Assembly (NCBI GenBank): GCA_900548225.1
Contig: URJM01000059.1
Location: forward strand, 1-12,775
Source: an uncultured bacterium
GTDB lineage: Bacteria; Verrucomicrobiota; Lentisphaeria; Oligosphaerales; Oligosphaeraceae
DNA: 12,775 nt
Reading direction: 5' to 3'
Of the stretch, positions 5,367 through 12,730 are shown piece by piece. The notes under the pieces are model-generated. The model had not been told where the DNA came from, did not search any database, and saw nothing but the letters and a program-made list of their open reading frames with translations. The stretch's first letter is position 1. Every line of letters begins with the position of its first letter. The translations under genes were made by a program, and so were the position numbers.

Positions 5367-6593
5367 ATGCTTCAGGACTTGGACACAGAGCGCGAAAGCG
5401 CGTTCTTCCGCATCTTCCAGGAATACTTTGACTTGGAGAGGGACGTAGGGAGGCAGCACGACTCCGCGAACTACTCCCTCAACAGGCTCTATCCGCTGGC
5501 TGCCCTCGCCGGCAACCCCGAGCGCGGCATGAGGCTCGTCCACATTGCAGGAACCAAGGGCAAGGGCACCACGGCGTATCTCACGGGCGCCCTCATCTCC
5601 GCCTCCGGCCACAAATGCGGCGTCTTCTCCAGCCCGCATCTCGACACAGTCAGGGAACGCTTCCAGGTCGACGGGGAGCTTGCGACATACGATGAACTGG
5701 AAGGCATCGCAATCCCGCTCTGCGAAAAACTCCGCGAGGCAGACCTTCATCCGTCCCTCTTCGAAATATTCACAGTCCTGGCGCTGCAGCTCTTCCGCCA
5801 GAAGGAAGTCGAATACGCAGTCCTGGAGACAGGCATCGGCGGACGGCTGGACGCCACGAACTACCCCGAAAAGAAGGCGCTGACCATAATCACCCCCCTC
5901 AGCTACGACCATACTGCGCTGCTGGGAAGCGACATACGGCAGATTGCCCTTGAGAAGTCGGGGATTCTCCGTGCGGGGACTCCACTCGTCCTGGCAAGGC
6001 AGCCATACCCTGCGGCAGAGAAGACCGTCCTGGAATGCGCGGCAAAGCTGGGCGCCGAGGTATTCCGTTCCGAGGGGACCTCCGCTCCGGACTGGCTCCC
6101 ACGCAACTCCGCTCCGTATCTCCACGAAAACCTCCAAAGCGCATGGAAGGCAGTGGAACTGCTTGGAGTGACGCCAAGGCGGGAGACCTTCCGGATGCCG
6201 CGGCTCCGCGCACGCTTCGAAACACTCCGGGAGGAGCCCCCCGTGATTCTGGATGCCGCGCACAACGGCGACAGCGCCAGACGCCTCACCGAGGCAGTCG
6301 CGGAATGCTACCCGGGACGCCACTTCGTCTGCATCCTTGGAAGTGTCCCGGGAAAGGACGTGGCTGGGATCGTGGAGGGATTGAAGGGGATGGACGCGGA
6401 ATTCATCCTCACCAACCCCGAGACCCCGCGGGGAAGCGCCCTCCCCGAACTGGAGGCGGCCGCGCGGAAAGCCGGGCTGAACATCCGGGAAGTAATGCCC
6501 GTCATCAAAAGCCGTGGCGACCTGCCACAAGACATGCCATTGATCTTCACCGGGTCGTTCTTCACCGCGCTTATCGGTGAGGAACTCTTCTGA
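5367..6593 (+). CDS. folC: Folylpolyglutamate synthase / dihydrofolate synthase
   Basis: The protein has 408 aa, slightly shorter than many FolC. Mur-ligase-family motifs appear in order: ATP-binding loop GTKGKGT (62-68), SSPHL (88-92), ETGIGGRLDATN (154-165), DHTALLG (181-187), LEKSGI with the probable carbamylated Lys K197, and DAAHN (296-300). It adds glutamate to folates in the cytoplasm, using ATP, and may also make dihydrofolate from dihydropteroate; the sequence alone does not tell one activity from both. The start is ATG 5367. The frame is open slightly further upstream, but that part encodes the terminator stem. No ribosome site precedes the ATG, so a leaderless or weakly translated message is possible. 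It converges on murF with a 36-nt gap. Confidence 0.95.
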   Translation: MLQDLDTERESAFFRIFQEYFDLERDVGRQHDSANYSLNRLYPLAALAGNPERGMRLVHIAGTKGKGTTAYLTGALISASGHKCGVFSSPHLDTVRERFQVDGELATYDELEGIAIPLCEKLREADLHPSLFEIFTVLALQLFRQKEVEYAVLETGIGGRLDATNYPEKKALTIITPLSYDHTALLGSDIRQIALEKSGILRAGTPLVLARQPYPAAEKTVLECAAKLGAEVFRSEGTSAPDWLPRNSAPYLHENLQSAWKAVELLGVTPRRETFRMPRLRARFETLREEPPVILDAAHNGDSARRLTEAVAECYPGRHFVCILGSVPGKDVAGIVEGLKGMDAEFILTNPETPRGSALPELEAAARKAGLNIREVMPVIKSRGDLPQDMPLIFTGSFFTALIGEELF

Positions 6594-6629
6594 CAACGGG
6601 GCAGCCACCGACCGCCCAAACCAAAGGCT

Positions 6630-8033
6630 CTATCTGGGCGCCAGCTTCGTCAGACCAATCCCGTGGGAACTCTTCAGCAGAATCCAGTCCCCGTCGCGGG
6701 CTATTGACATGAGGCGGGCGCGCGCCTCCTCCACATCCCCGCACGATATCAGGCGTCCGTCCTCGACAAGCGCCTCGGCGGCGGAGCACATTGCCGACCC
6801 CACCGCCACAATGCACGCTTCGGGAAACCGCTTCCGCGCAAATTCCAGGACCGCCTTGTGTATTTGCACCACATCGCCCCCTAGCTCCAGCATGTCGCCA
6901 AGGGCAAGGATTGCGCGGGCACCCTTCGGCTTGACCTCGCCAAACCACTCTATTGCGGCTCGCATGCTCGTCGGATTCGCATTGAAGGCATCGTTCACCC
7001 AGTGGACTCCCGCCCTCTCGACGACCTCCATCCGCTCGCCGGGAAGGACGCAACGCTGAAGCCCGGCCACAACCTCGTCTGGCGTACAACCAAATGCAGT
7101 GGCCGCAAGGGCGGCACACGCGCCGTTGGAGGCCGAATGGGCGCCGCCAAGGCGCCAGCGCACGAGACGCTCCTCGCCGGATGAACGCCATTTCAGGCGA
7201 AGACGGAAGAGCCCATCCTCCTCCCCAAGATACTCGTACTCCAAATCTGCGCCCGAACCGTTCCCGAAGGCAAGGATACATGCGCCGTCGGGGACGGCGG
7301 CGCGGAGGATTTCAGCGCCCGTGGCGGCGGCAGGGTAGACCGCGGTCCCGCCAGGAAGGATTCCCTTGAAAATGGAGGATTTTTCGCGGGCAACCCCCAC
7401 CAAATCGTGGAAGAACTCCAGGTGCGCCTCGCCAATGTTGCAGACGACCCCCACCTCTGGAGGCGCCAACCTCACAAGCGAGGCTATCTCCCCGGGGTGG
7501 TTTGTCCCCATCTCGATGACGGCTACACGTGTCGCCCCGTCAATTCTGTAGAGATTCCTGGGGACTCCGAAGTGGTTGTTGGTCGAGCCAGCCGTCTTTA
7601 GCACCCCTCCGGGAAAGTGTTCCTCAAGGATTGCGGCGCACATCTCCTTCGTGCTTGTCTTCCCGCAGCTTCCAGTGATTGCGAGAATCCTGGCCTGGGG
7701 AAACTGCGCGCGGTGCCAAAGCGCCAGCTGCTGATATGCGGCAAGGGAGTCCTCCACCTTCAGGCAGGGGCATCCAGACGCCGAGGCGGCCTGGAGAACC
7801 GACGGCGGCGGGTCGTCCTGGACCAGGAGGCATCCCGCGCCCTTTTCGAGGGCGGAGGGGAGATACATGCGCCCGTCCGTCAATTCTCCCTTGATGGCGA
7901 TGAAGAGCTCTCCTGGCACAAGGGTGCGGCTGTCGTCGGTGAGCCTTTCGACTCCCGAATCCATTGACCCTGGCGCAACAAGCCATCTGCCGCAGGTGGC
8001 CTTTTCAAGTTCGGCGAATGAAAGGAAGGGCAT
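6630..8033 (-). CDS. murF: UDP-N-acetylmuramoyl-tripeptide--D-alanyl-D-alanine ligase
   Basis: The protein has 467 aa, normal for MurF. It shows the N-terminal substrate-binding domain (DDSRTLVPGELFIAIKGE). The central ATPase domain has GSCGKTSTKE (121-130), EMGTNHPGEIA (174-184), NIGEAHLEFF (199-208) and EKSSIF with probable carbamylated K218. The C-terminal domain has NDAFNANPTSM (347-357) and ends LLKSSHGIGL. It adds D-Ala-D-Ala to the UDP-MurNAc-tripeptide, the last cytoplasmic step of peptidoglycan precursor synthesis. The start at ATG 8031-8033 lies 23 nt after the recA stop, with only a weak ribosome site (CTGGAA). It is therefore probably cotranscribed with recA, not placed in the usual division and cell-wall cluster. 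Confidence 0.96.
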   Translation of the reverse strand: MPFLSFAELEKATCGRWLVAPGSMDSGVERLTDDSRTLVPGELFIAIKGELTDGRMYLPSALEKGAGCLLVQDDPPPSVLQAASASGCPCLKVEDSLAAYQQLALWHRAQFPQARILAITGSCGKTSTKEMCAAILEEHFPGGVLKTAGSTNNHFGVPRNLYRIDGATRVAVIEMGTNHPGEIASLVRLAPPEVGVVCNIGEAHLEFFHDLVGVAREKSSIFKGILPGGTAVYPAAATGAEILRAAVPDGACILAFGNGSGADLEYEYLGEEDGLFRLRLKWRSSGEERLVRWRLGGAHSASNGACAALAATAFGCTPDEVVAGLQRCVLPGERMEVVERAGVHWVNDAFNANPTSMRAAIEWFGEVKPKGARAILALGDMLELGGDVVQIHKAVLEFARKRFPEACIVAVGSAMCSAAEALVEDGRLISCGDVEEARARLMSIARDGDWILLKSSHGIGLTKLAPR

Positions 8034-8056
8034 TTCCAGACAGCGCGGTCGTCTCT

Positions 8057-9175
8057 CTAGAGCTGGTCGACGGGGGTGTTGAGAGTATCCTCGTCAAAGG
8101 GGGCTTCCTCCTTCGTCGGGGTGGAGGGCTTTGCTGGCCCCTGGGGGCGGATTGCCTGGGAATCGGGCAGCTTCTTGTGGATTTCGGCGATGATTCTTTC
8201 GGCCAGCGCCTCGTCGGACTTGATGAGCGCCTTCGTCTGTTCGGCGCCCTGCCCCAGCTGCATGTCACCGAAGGAGAACCAGGAGCCACGCTTTTCAACC
8301 ACATGCATGTCAAGCGCAACTGCGAGAATCGAGCCGGCACGGGAGATTCCCTCGTTGAACATGATGTCGAACTCGCACTCCTGGAAGGGGGCGGCCAGCT
8401 TGTTCTTGGCAATCTTCACCTTCACCTTGTTGCCCTGCGAACGGCCGTCAGGGGACTTGATGACGCCGGTGCGGCGGATCTCCATTCGCATGGATGCGTA
8501 GAACTTGAGGGCACGGCCGCCAGTAGTCGTCTCGGGATTGCCGAACATGACGCCAATCTTCTCTCGAATCTGGTTTGTGAAGATGACGCAGGTGTTGCTC
8601 TTGGCGGCAATGGGGGTGAGCTTGCGGAGCGCCTGGCTCATGAGCCGGGCCTGGAGGCCGACATGCTGGTCGCCCATCTCGCCCTCGATCTCAGCCTTCG
8701 GAGTCAAGGCGGCGACCGAGTCGATAATCAGGACATCAATTGCATTCGAGCGGACGAGGGTCTCCGCGATATTCAGGGCATCCTCGCCGCAGTCGGGCTG
8801 CGCCACCAGCAGATTGTCGGTGTCAACCCCGATGATGCGGGCGTATCTCGGGTCAAGGGCATGTTCGGTGTCGACGAAGGCGCAGGTGCCGCCCGCCTTC
8901 TGGGCGTTCGCGATGATGTGAAGGCACAGGGTGGTCTTTCCGCTGGATTCAGGACCGTAGATTTCAACGATTCTGCCGCGGGGGACGCCCCCGATGCCCG
9001 TCGCAATGTCAAGCGCCATGGAGCCGGTGGAGATGGTCGGCACGTCAATATGCTGCTGGTCGCCAAGGCGCATGATGGAGCCCTTGCCGAACTCCTTCTC
9101 AATCTGCCCAAGGGCAAGCTTCAGGTTACGCTGCTGGATTTCATTCCTGGAGACAACGGGCTGTTCCTTTGCCAT
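8057..9175 (-). CDS. recA: Recombinase RecA
   Basis: The protein has 372 aa. Walker A is GPESSGKT (74-81), Walker B is DVLIIDSVAAL, and the DNA-binding loops are EIEGEMGDQHVG (L1) and FGNPETTTGGRALKF (L2). The core is typical, with an N-terminal KGSIMRLG segment and an acidic C-terminal tail (EEAPFDEDTL). It forms ATP-dependent filaments on single-stranded DNA for homologous recombination and for LexA cleavage in the SOS response. The start ATG 9173-9175 has no strong ribosome site. The promoter at 9262-9289 is clear and gives a leader of about 80 nt. Repeated TTGTC..GCAGAA elements around the promoter may be operators. No classical LexA box was recognised. murF follows 23 nt downstream. Confidence 0.98.
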   Translation of the reverse strand: MAKEQPVVSRNEIQQRNLKLALGQIEKEFGKGSIMRLGDQQHIDVPTISTGSMALDIATGIGGVPRGRIVEIYGPESSGKTTLCLHIIANAQKAGGTCAFVDTEHALDPRYARIIGVDTDNLLVAQPDCGEDALNIAETLVRSNAIDVLIIDSVAALTPKAEIEGEMGDQHVGLQARLMSQALRKLTPIAAKSNTCVIFTNQIREKIGVMFGNPETTTGGRALKFYASMRMEIRRTGVIKSPDGRSQGNKVKVKIAKNKLAAPFQECEFDIMFNEGISRAGSILAVALDMHVVEKRGSWFSFGDMQLGQGAEQTKALIKSDEALAERIIAEIHKKLPDSQAIRPQGPAKPSTPTKEEAPFDEDTLNTPVDQL

Positions 9176-9261
9176 GATTCTGCGCGGCTATTGCCACCGC
9201 CGCTGGTGGGTGTTGATGCGAGTGTATTTTTGGCGAATGAAAAGTAGATTGTCTGACGCAG

Positions 9262-9289
9262 AAGATAGCGGGAAAACGCAGTTTGTCAA
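9262..9289 (-). promoter_or_regulatory. Promoter of recA (and probably murF)
   Basis: On the minus strand TTGACA (9284-9289, perfect consensus) is followed after 16 bases by TATCTT (9262-9267). Transcription would start near 9255. The element TTGTC-N2/4-GCAGAA on the plus strand occurs twice, at 9249-9263 and 9283-9295, overlapping the start region and the -35 box. Confidence 0.75.
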
Positions 9290-9294
9290 GCAGA

Positions 9295-9338
9295 ATCTCT
9301 TGAAAAAGGCGAATTTTTATTCGTGTTTTTTGAGAGAT
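9295..9338 (-). terminator. 20-bp hairpin between ugd-like gene and recA
   Basis: The arms 9295-9314 and 9319-9338 pair over 20 positions with 16 Watson-Crick pairs. Most of the rest are G-U, depending on the strand, with one true mismatch, and the loop has 4 nt. A runs on one side and T runs on the other lie within the stem. It lies 27-70 bases after the stop of the UDP-sugar dehydrogenase gene and just upstream of the recA promoter, so a terminator insulating the two operons is the likely role. Confidence 0.55.
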
Positions 9339-9364
9339 GCGAGACCGCCCTTGCGCCGGCCTCC

Positions 9365-10681
9365 TCAGAGTCTCCAGTAGAGATAGTCGTTTTCCTCGCA
9401 CTCCCTGCGGTCGAGGATTCCCTTGACGTCGAGGAGCGCCTTCCTGCCCGGGGAGTAGAGGGCGGACAGGTCGGCGGGAGTCATCTGCGCAAAATGCCTG
9501 TGGGCGACTGCGATGACGACTGCGTCAAGCCCGCCTAGTTCCTCGATTGGCGTGAACGAGACCCCGTAGAGCCGCTTTGCCTCCTCTGCGTCCGCGATTG
9601 GGTCCGCCACCTGTGGCTCAATGCCGTATTCGCGCAATTCCCTGACGATATCAAAGACCTTGCTGTTTCGGGTGTCGGGGCAGTCTTCCTTGAATGTGAA
9701 GCCGAGGATTGCGACGCGGGCGTTCCGGACGGGGCGCCCTGCGCGGATAAGCGATTTCACGCAGTTTTCGGCGACGTAGCGCCCCATTCCGTCGTTGATG
9801 CACCTTCCCGCGAGAATCACCTGGCTGTGGTATCCGGTGGTCTCAGCCTTGTATGTCAGGTAGTATGGGTCGACTCCGATGCAGTGCCCTCCCACAAGCC
9901 CGGGGCGGAAGTTGAGGAAATTCCACTTGGTCGACGCGGCCTCCAGGACGGACTTCGTGTCAATCCCCAGTCGGTTGAAGATAATCGAGAGTTCGTTCAT
10001 GAAGGCAATGTTGATGTCCCTCTGGGAATTCTCAATCACCTTCGCGGCCTCGGCGACCTTGATGGTCGGCGCACGGTGGACTCCCGCCTTCACCACCAGC
10101 CCATAGACCTTCGCAACCTGCTCCAGGGTCTCCTCGTCCATCCCGGAAACTATCTTCTTGATATTCTCAAGACGATGCGCCTTGTCACCTGGATTGATGC
10201 GCTCCGGGGAATAACCCACCTTGAAGTCCCGACCGCAGGCAAGCCCCGACTCCCGCTCAAGAATCGGAACGCAGACCTCCTCCGTCACCCCGGGATAGAC
10301 TGTGCTTTCGAAGACGACTATGCTCCCCGGACGGAGGTTCCGCCCCAGCAACCGGCTTGCCGACTCGATGGGGCGAAGATCCGGGCGGTGGTCGTCAAGG
10401 ACGGGGGTCGGCACTGCGACAATATGGAAGCAGGCCTCACGGAGCCTGGACGGGTCGGAGGTGAACTCCACCTTCGTGGAGGCAACGGTCTCGTCGCCAA
10501 CCTCGCACGTGGGGTCGACACCCCTCTTGTAGAGGTCGACCTTCTCCTGGTTGACATCAAATCCGATGACGCGCACACTCCGGGCAAAGGCCACCGCGAT
10601 GGGCAGGCCGACATACCCAAGACCAACCAGCGACAGCGCACCGTCACCGCCCTGAAGCCTCTCGTAGACTCTGAAATCCAT
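9365..10681 (-). CDS. UDP-N-acetylhexosamine 6-dehydrogenase (WbpO/TviB type)
   Basis: The protein has 438 aa. The NAD-binding fold is at the N-terminus (SLVGLGYVGLP, residues 17-27). The family pattern includes ESTVYPGVTEE and GYSPERINPGD, the helix AEAAKVIENSQRDINIAFMNE, and the catalytic cysteine C267 in GLVGGHCIGVDPYY. The C-terminal domain has GFTFKEDCPDTRNSK. It oxidises a UDP-N-acetylhexosamine at C6 to the uronic acid with two NAD+, in the cytoplasm. The sequence follows the WbpO/TviB (UDP-GalNAcA or UDP-GlcNAcA) branch rather than UDP-glucose dehydrogenase. Its start has AAGGAGG five bases away, overlapping the TAA of the upstream epimerase gene, so the two are translationally coupled. 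Together they would supply an acidic amino sugar for capsule, exopolysaccharide or O-antigen. Confidence 0.92.
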   Translation of the reverse strand: MDFRVYERLQGGDGALSLVGLGYVGLPIAVAFARSVRVIGFDVNQEKVDLYKRGVDPTCEVGDETVASTKVEFTSDPSRLREACFHIVAVPTPVLDDHRPDLRPIESASRLLGRNLRPGSIVVFESTVYPGVTEEVCVPILERESGLACGRDFKVGYSPERINPGDKAHRLENIKKIVSGMDEETLEQVAKVYGLVVKAGVHRAPTIKVAEAAKVIENSQRDINIAFMNELSIIFNRLGIDTKSVLEAASTKWNFLNFRPGLVGGHCIGVDPYYLTYKAETTGYHSQVILAGRCINDGMGRYVAENCVKSLIRAGRPVRNARVAILGFTFKEDCPDTRNSKVFDIVRELREYGIEPQVADPIADAEEAKRLYGVSFTPIEELGGLDAVVIAVAHRHFAQMTPADLSALYSPGRKALLDVKGILDRRECEENDYLYWRL

Positions 10682-10685
10682 TTCG

Positions 10686-10692
10686 CCTCCTT
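10686..10692 (-). promoter_or_regulatory. Shine-Dalgarno overlapping the epimerase stop codon
   Basis: AAGGAGG, read on the minus strand, overlaps the TAA (10691-10693) of the epimerase gene and lies four to five bases before the dehydrogenase ATG. Ribosomes ending on the first gene can start at once on the second. Confidence 0.75.
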
Positions 10693-11704
10693 ATTTTTCG
10701 ACGAGATTCACGCAGGAGCCGTCCGCGCAACCGCAAGCGCCGCGATACCAGCCTATCGCCTCACGGAGCCCGTCCTGGAAATCGTAGGACGGGGCATATC
10801 CGAGGATGCGCCGGGCCTTTGAGATGTCGGCGCAGGAGTGGCGTATGTCCCCGGCGCGGGGCGCTTCGAAGCGCGGCTTCGCGGAGACTCCCAGGAGACC
10901 CTCGATGACACGCAGAAGCTCAAGCAGGGTGACACGCCCCCCCGCGGCAATGTTGAAGACCTCGCCTGACGCATCCGCGGGAGCAGCCGCAGCCCTGAGA
11001 TTCGCCTCGACGACATTCTCGACGTATGTGAAGTCGCGGCTCTGAAGCCCGTCCCCGTAAATCACGGGCTCCTTTCCCGCAAGCAGGGAACTGACAAATC
11101 TTGGAATCACGGCCGCGTATGGCCCCTCGGGACTCTGGCGGCGGCCGAAGACGTTGAAGTACCGGAGTCCCACCGTGGACAGACCGAAATGCCCCGTGTA
11201 TTGGCGCGCCCACTCCTCGTCGCAGCGCTTTGTCAACGCGTATGGGGAAAGGGGCGTCCCTTCGCAGCCTTCGACCTTCGGCAGGCTCTCGTCGTCTCCG
11301 TAGACCGACGAGCTGGATGCGTACACCACCCGCGGGACTCCGCATCTTCGCGCGGCCTCGAAGACATTCAGCGTGCCCCGGATGTTGTTTTCGCAGTATC
11401 CAAGCGGATCCTTGAGGGAACGGCCTACGCTGCCCCAGGCGGCCTGGTGAAGAACGCAGGAGACGCCGACGCAGGCCGCTTCGCAGGCCGACAGATTCCT
11501 GATGTCGCCCTCGACAAACTCGTAGCGGCTGTCGCCCAGCAGGAAATCGACATTTGCCCGGCTGCCCGTCGAAAGGTTGTCAAGGCAACGGACACGGCAT
11601 CCCTTCGCAAGCAGGGCATGACAGAGGTTGGAGCCTATGAACCCCGCGCCGCCTGTCACTAGAAATAACGTGCCTTCTGGAAAGGCCACATCGCCGTATC
11701 CCAT
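10691..11704 (-). CDS. UDP-N-acetylglucosamine 4-epimerase (WbpP/TviC type), extended SDR
   Basis: The protein has 337 aa. The Rossmann motif is GGAGFIG (18-24). The family segments are HQAAWGSVGRSLKDP (86-100), SSSSVYGD (130-137) and the catalytic pair Y155/K159 (SPYALTK). RYFNVFGRRQSPEGPYAAVI and DGLQSRDFTYVENVV then follow. This order and wording match WbpP and TviC, which interconvert UDP-GlcNAc and UDP-GalNAc or their uronic acids. The start ATG 11702-11704 has AGGAG seven bases upstream. The C-terminus carries a short cysteine-bearing tail (CGCADGSC) that I do not know from relatives. It is the first gene of a two-gene operon with the dehydrogenase; no glycosyltransferase or polymerase follows. 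An exact substrate cannot be assigned from sequence. Confidence 0.9.
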   Translation of the reverse strand: MGYGDVAFPEGTLFLVTGGAGFIGSNLCHALLAKGCRVRCLDNLSTGSRANVDFLLGDSRYEFVEGDIRNLSACEAACVGVSCVLHQAAWGSVGRSLKDPLGYCENNIRGTLNVFEAARRCGVPRVVYASSSSVYGDDESLPKVEGCEGTPLSPYALTKRCDEEWARQYTGHFGLSTVGLRYFNVFGRRQSPEGPYAAVIPRFVSSLLAGKEPVIYGDGLQSRDFTYVENVVEANLRAAAAPADASGEVFNIAAGGRVTLLELLRVIEGLLGVSAKPRFEAPRAGDIRHSCADISKARRILGYAPSYDFQDGLREAIGWYRGACGCADGSCVNLVEK

Positions 11705-11810
11705 TCAATTTCTCCTGGTTGTCTGCAAAAAAACATGCCTCGACATCAATATATCCCTCCCGACCGCCACTCTCCGTTTACCGCGCATGATGCAACTGGG
11801 AACTGACGAC

Positions 11811-11878
11811 AAAAAAACGCAGGCAAATGGCGGCGAGGACATGGGACGCGGCCGCCCCACGCCATTTTCCCCGGGCGT
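11811..11878 (-). terminator. Terminator after the prepilin-like gene
   Basis: On the minus strand, right after the TAG at 11879-11881, AAATGGCG and CGCCATTT (11825-11832 and 11860-11867) pair. Outer ACGC/GCGT pairs (11817-11820 and 11875-11878) and an inner TGGG/CCCA stem extend it. A run of seven T follows (11811-11817). The compound stem and T-run support a rho-independent terminator. Confidence 0.65.
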
Positions 11879-12577
11879 CTAACGCTCCGGAAAGGGGATG
11901 GCGCCCTTTTCAAGGACGCCGTCCTTCCAGGGGATGTTCCAGGGTGGCGCAAGGGATTTGCAGGGGGCGCCGATGAAATCGTCGAGTAGACGCGCCTCGG
12001 TATGCCCGTCGACGAAGACTGCGTCAACGCGGTTGGCGTGGCGATTCGGCCCCTCCAGCTTCGAATCCCAGTCAAGGTCCAACTCCTCCATCAGGTTTTC
12101 CCAGGTGTTTTCACCGTAAATGATGCACGGATCCCCTGAGTCGCAGAGAAGGTAGACGCAGGATGGCTGGCGGATTGCAAAGAGAGGACCACGGTTGCCC
12201 TGGGTGCCATCGTAGTTCCATGCGTAGGAACCATCGTAGGCGCGAAATCCATCCGGAGTCGCATCAGGCTCCTTCGCCATGCTGGAAGGACAGATGAGCA
12301 GACGGGTCGCCCCGTAGTACGGATAACTCCACCCCGGCCAGTTGAGACCAGGATGCTCCAAGGGAAGCGCCTTCGTGACGTAAGGGGGAAGACGCCCACG
12401 CCACTCGTCAGAATATAGGGTCATGGCCGAGGCCAGCTCCCGCAGGTTCGACATGCATTGAATCTGCGCCGCACGCTGACGAGCCTTCGATAACGTCGGC
12501 GCTAAAATCGAAACCAATACCGCTATTATGCCGACAACTGTCAGCATCTCTATGAGGGTAAAGCGCATTCTGCACAT
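11879..12577 (-). CDS. Prepilin-like protein with N-methylation signal and H-X9-DG motif
   Basis: The protein has 232 aa. The start ATG 12575-12577 is chosen because AGGAGG lies seven bases upstream; an ATG seven codons earlier overlaps that ribosome site. The N-terminus MCRMR|FTLIEMLTVVGIIA has the prepilin peptidase site with Arg, not Gly, before the cut. It keeps Glu at mature position 5 and is followed by a hydrophobic helix and PTLSKARQRAAQIQCMSNLR. The rest is a globular domain with WxYPYYGA and cysteines, ending with the H180-X9-D190-G191 motif of the pseudopilin-like proteins abundant in Lentisphaerota, Planctomycetota and Verrucomicrobiota. It should be membrane-anchored with the globular part outside. 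Its exact role is unknown (secretion pseudopilin or surface protein). It stands alone, with its own promoter and terminator and no other secretion genes nearby. Confidence 0.9.
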   Translation of the reverse strand: MCRMRFTLIEMLTVVGIIAVLVSILAPTLSKARQRAAQIQCMSNLRELASAMTLYSDEWRGRLPPYVTKALPLEHPGLNWPGWSYPYYGATRLLICPSSMAKEPDATPDGFRAYDGSYAWNYDGTQGNRGPLFAIRQPSCVYLLCDSGDPCIIYGENTWENLMEELDLDWDSKLEGPNRHANRVDAVFVDGHTEARLLDDFIGAPCKSLAPPWNIPWKDGVLEKGAIPFPER

Positions 12578-12584
12578 GGAAAAG

Positions 12585-12590
12585 CCTCCT
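12585..12590 (-). promoter_or_regulatory. Shine-Dalgarno deciding the prepilin start
   Basis: AGGAGG on the minus strand, seven bases before ATG 12575-12577, shows that translation starts at MCRMR. The upstream in-frame ATG at 12596-12598, which reads through this site, is not used. Confidence 0.7.
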
Positions 12591-12651
12591 CTACGCATCT
12601 CGAAACATGGATTCAGGCATCCTGGACGAATATGCGGACGCCACTTGCCAA

Positions 12652-12680
12652 AGCATAAGGCGCAGAAGGTTTCAAATCAA
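12652..12680 (-). promoter_or_regulatory. Promoter of the prepilin-like gene
   Basis: TTGATT (12675-12680), a 17-base spacer and TATGCT (12652-12657) on the minus strand match sigma70 boxes at 4 of 6 positions each. An AT-rich segment upstream (12685-12715), holding an ATAACT/AGTTAT inverted pair, could act as an UP element or operator. Confidence 0.5.
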
Positions 12681-12730
12681 GTCATAACTTACATAAACAT
12701 AGATAGTTATATAATTGCGTCCACTTTTGT

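Noticed and set aside
5202..6608. 468-codon minus-strand frame opposite folC
   Set aside because: folC motifs on the plus strand are unmistakable; the antisense frame has no recognisable features and no ribosome site.
7964..9247. 427-codon plus-strand frame opposite recA
   Set aside because: recA is certain on the other strand; this frame is a composition artefact.
9176..9300. Classical LexA box upstream of recA
   Set aside because: I found neither CTGT-N8-ACAG nor GAAC-N4-GTTC type palindromes.
9827..10822. 331-codon plus-strand frame opposite the dehydrogenase and epimerase genes
   Set aside because: It is a shadow spanning the junction of two well-recognised genes.
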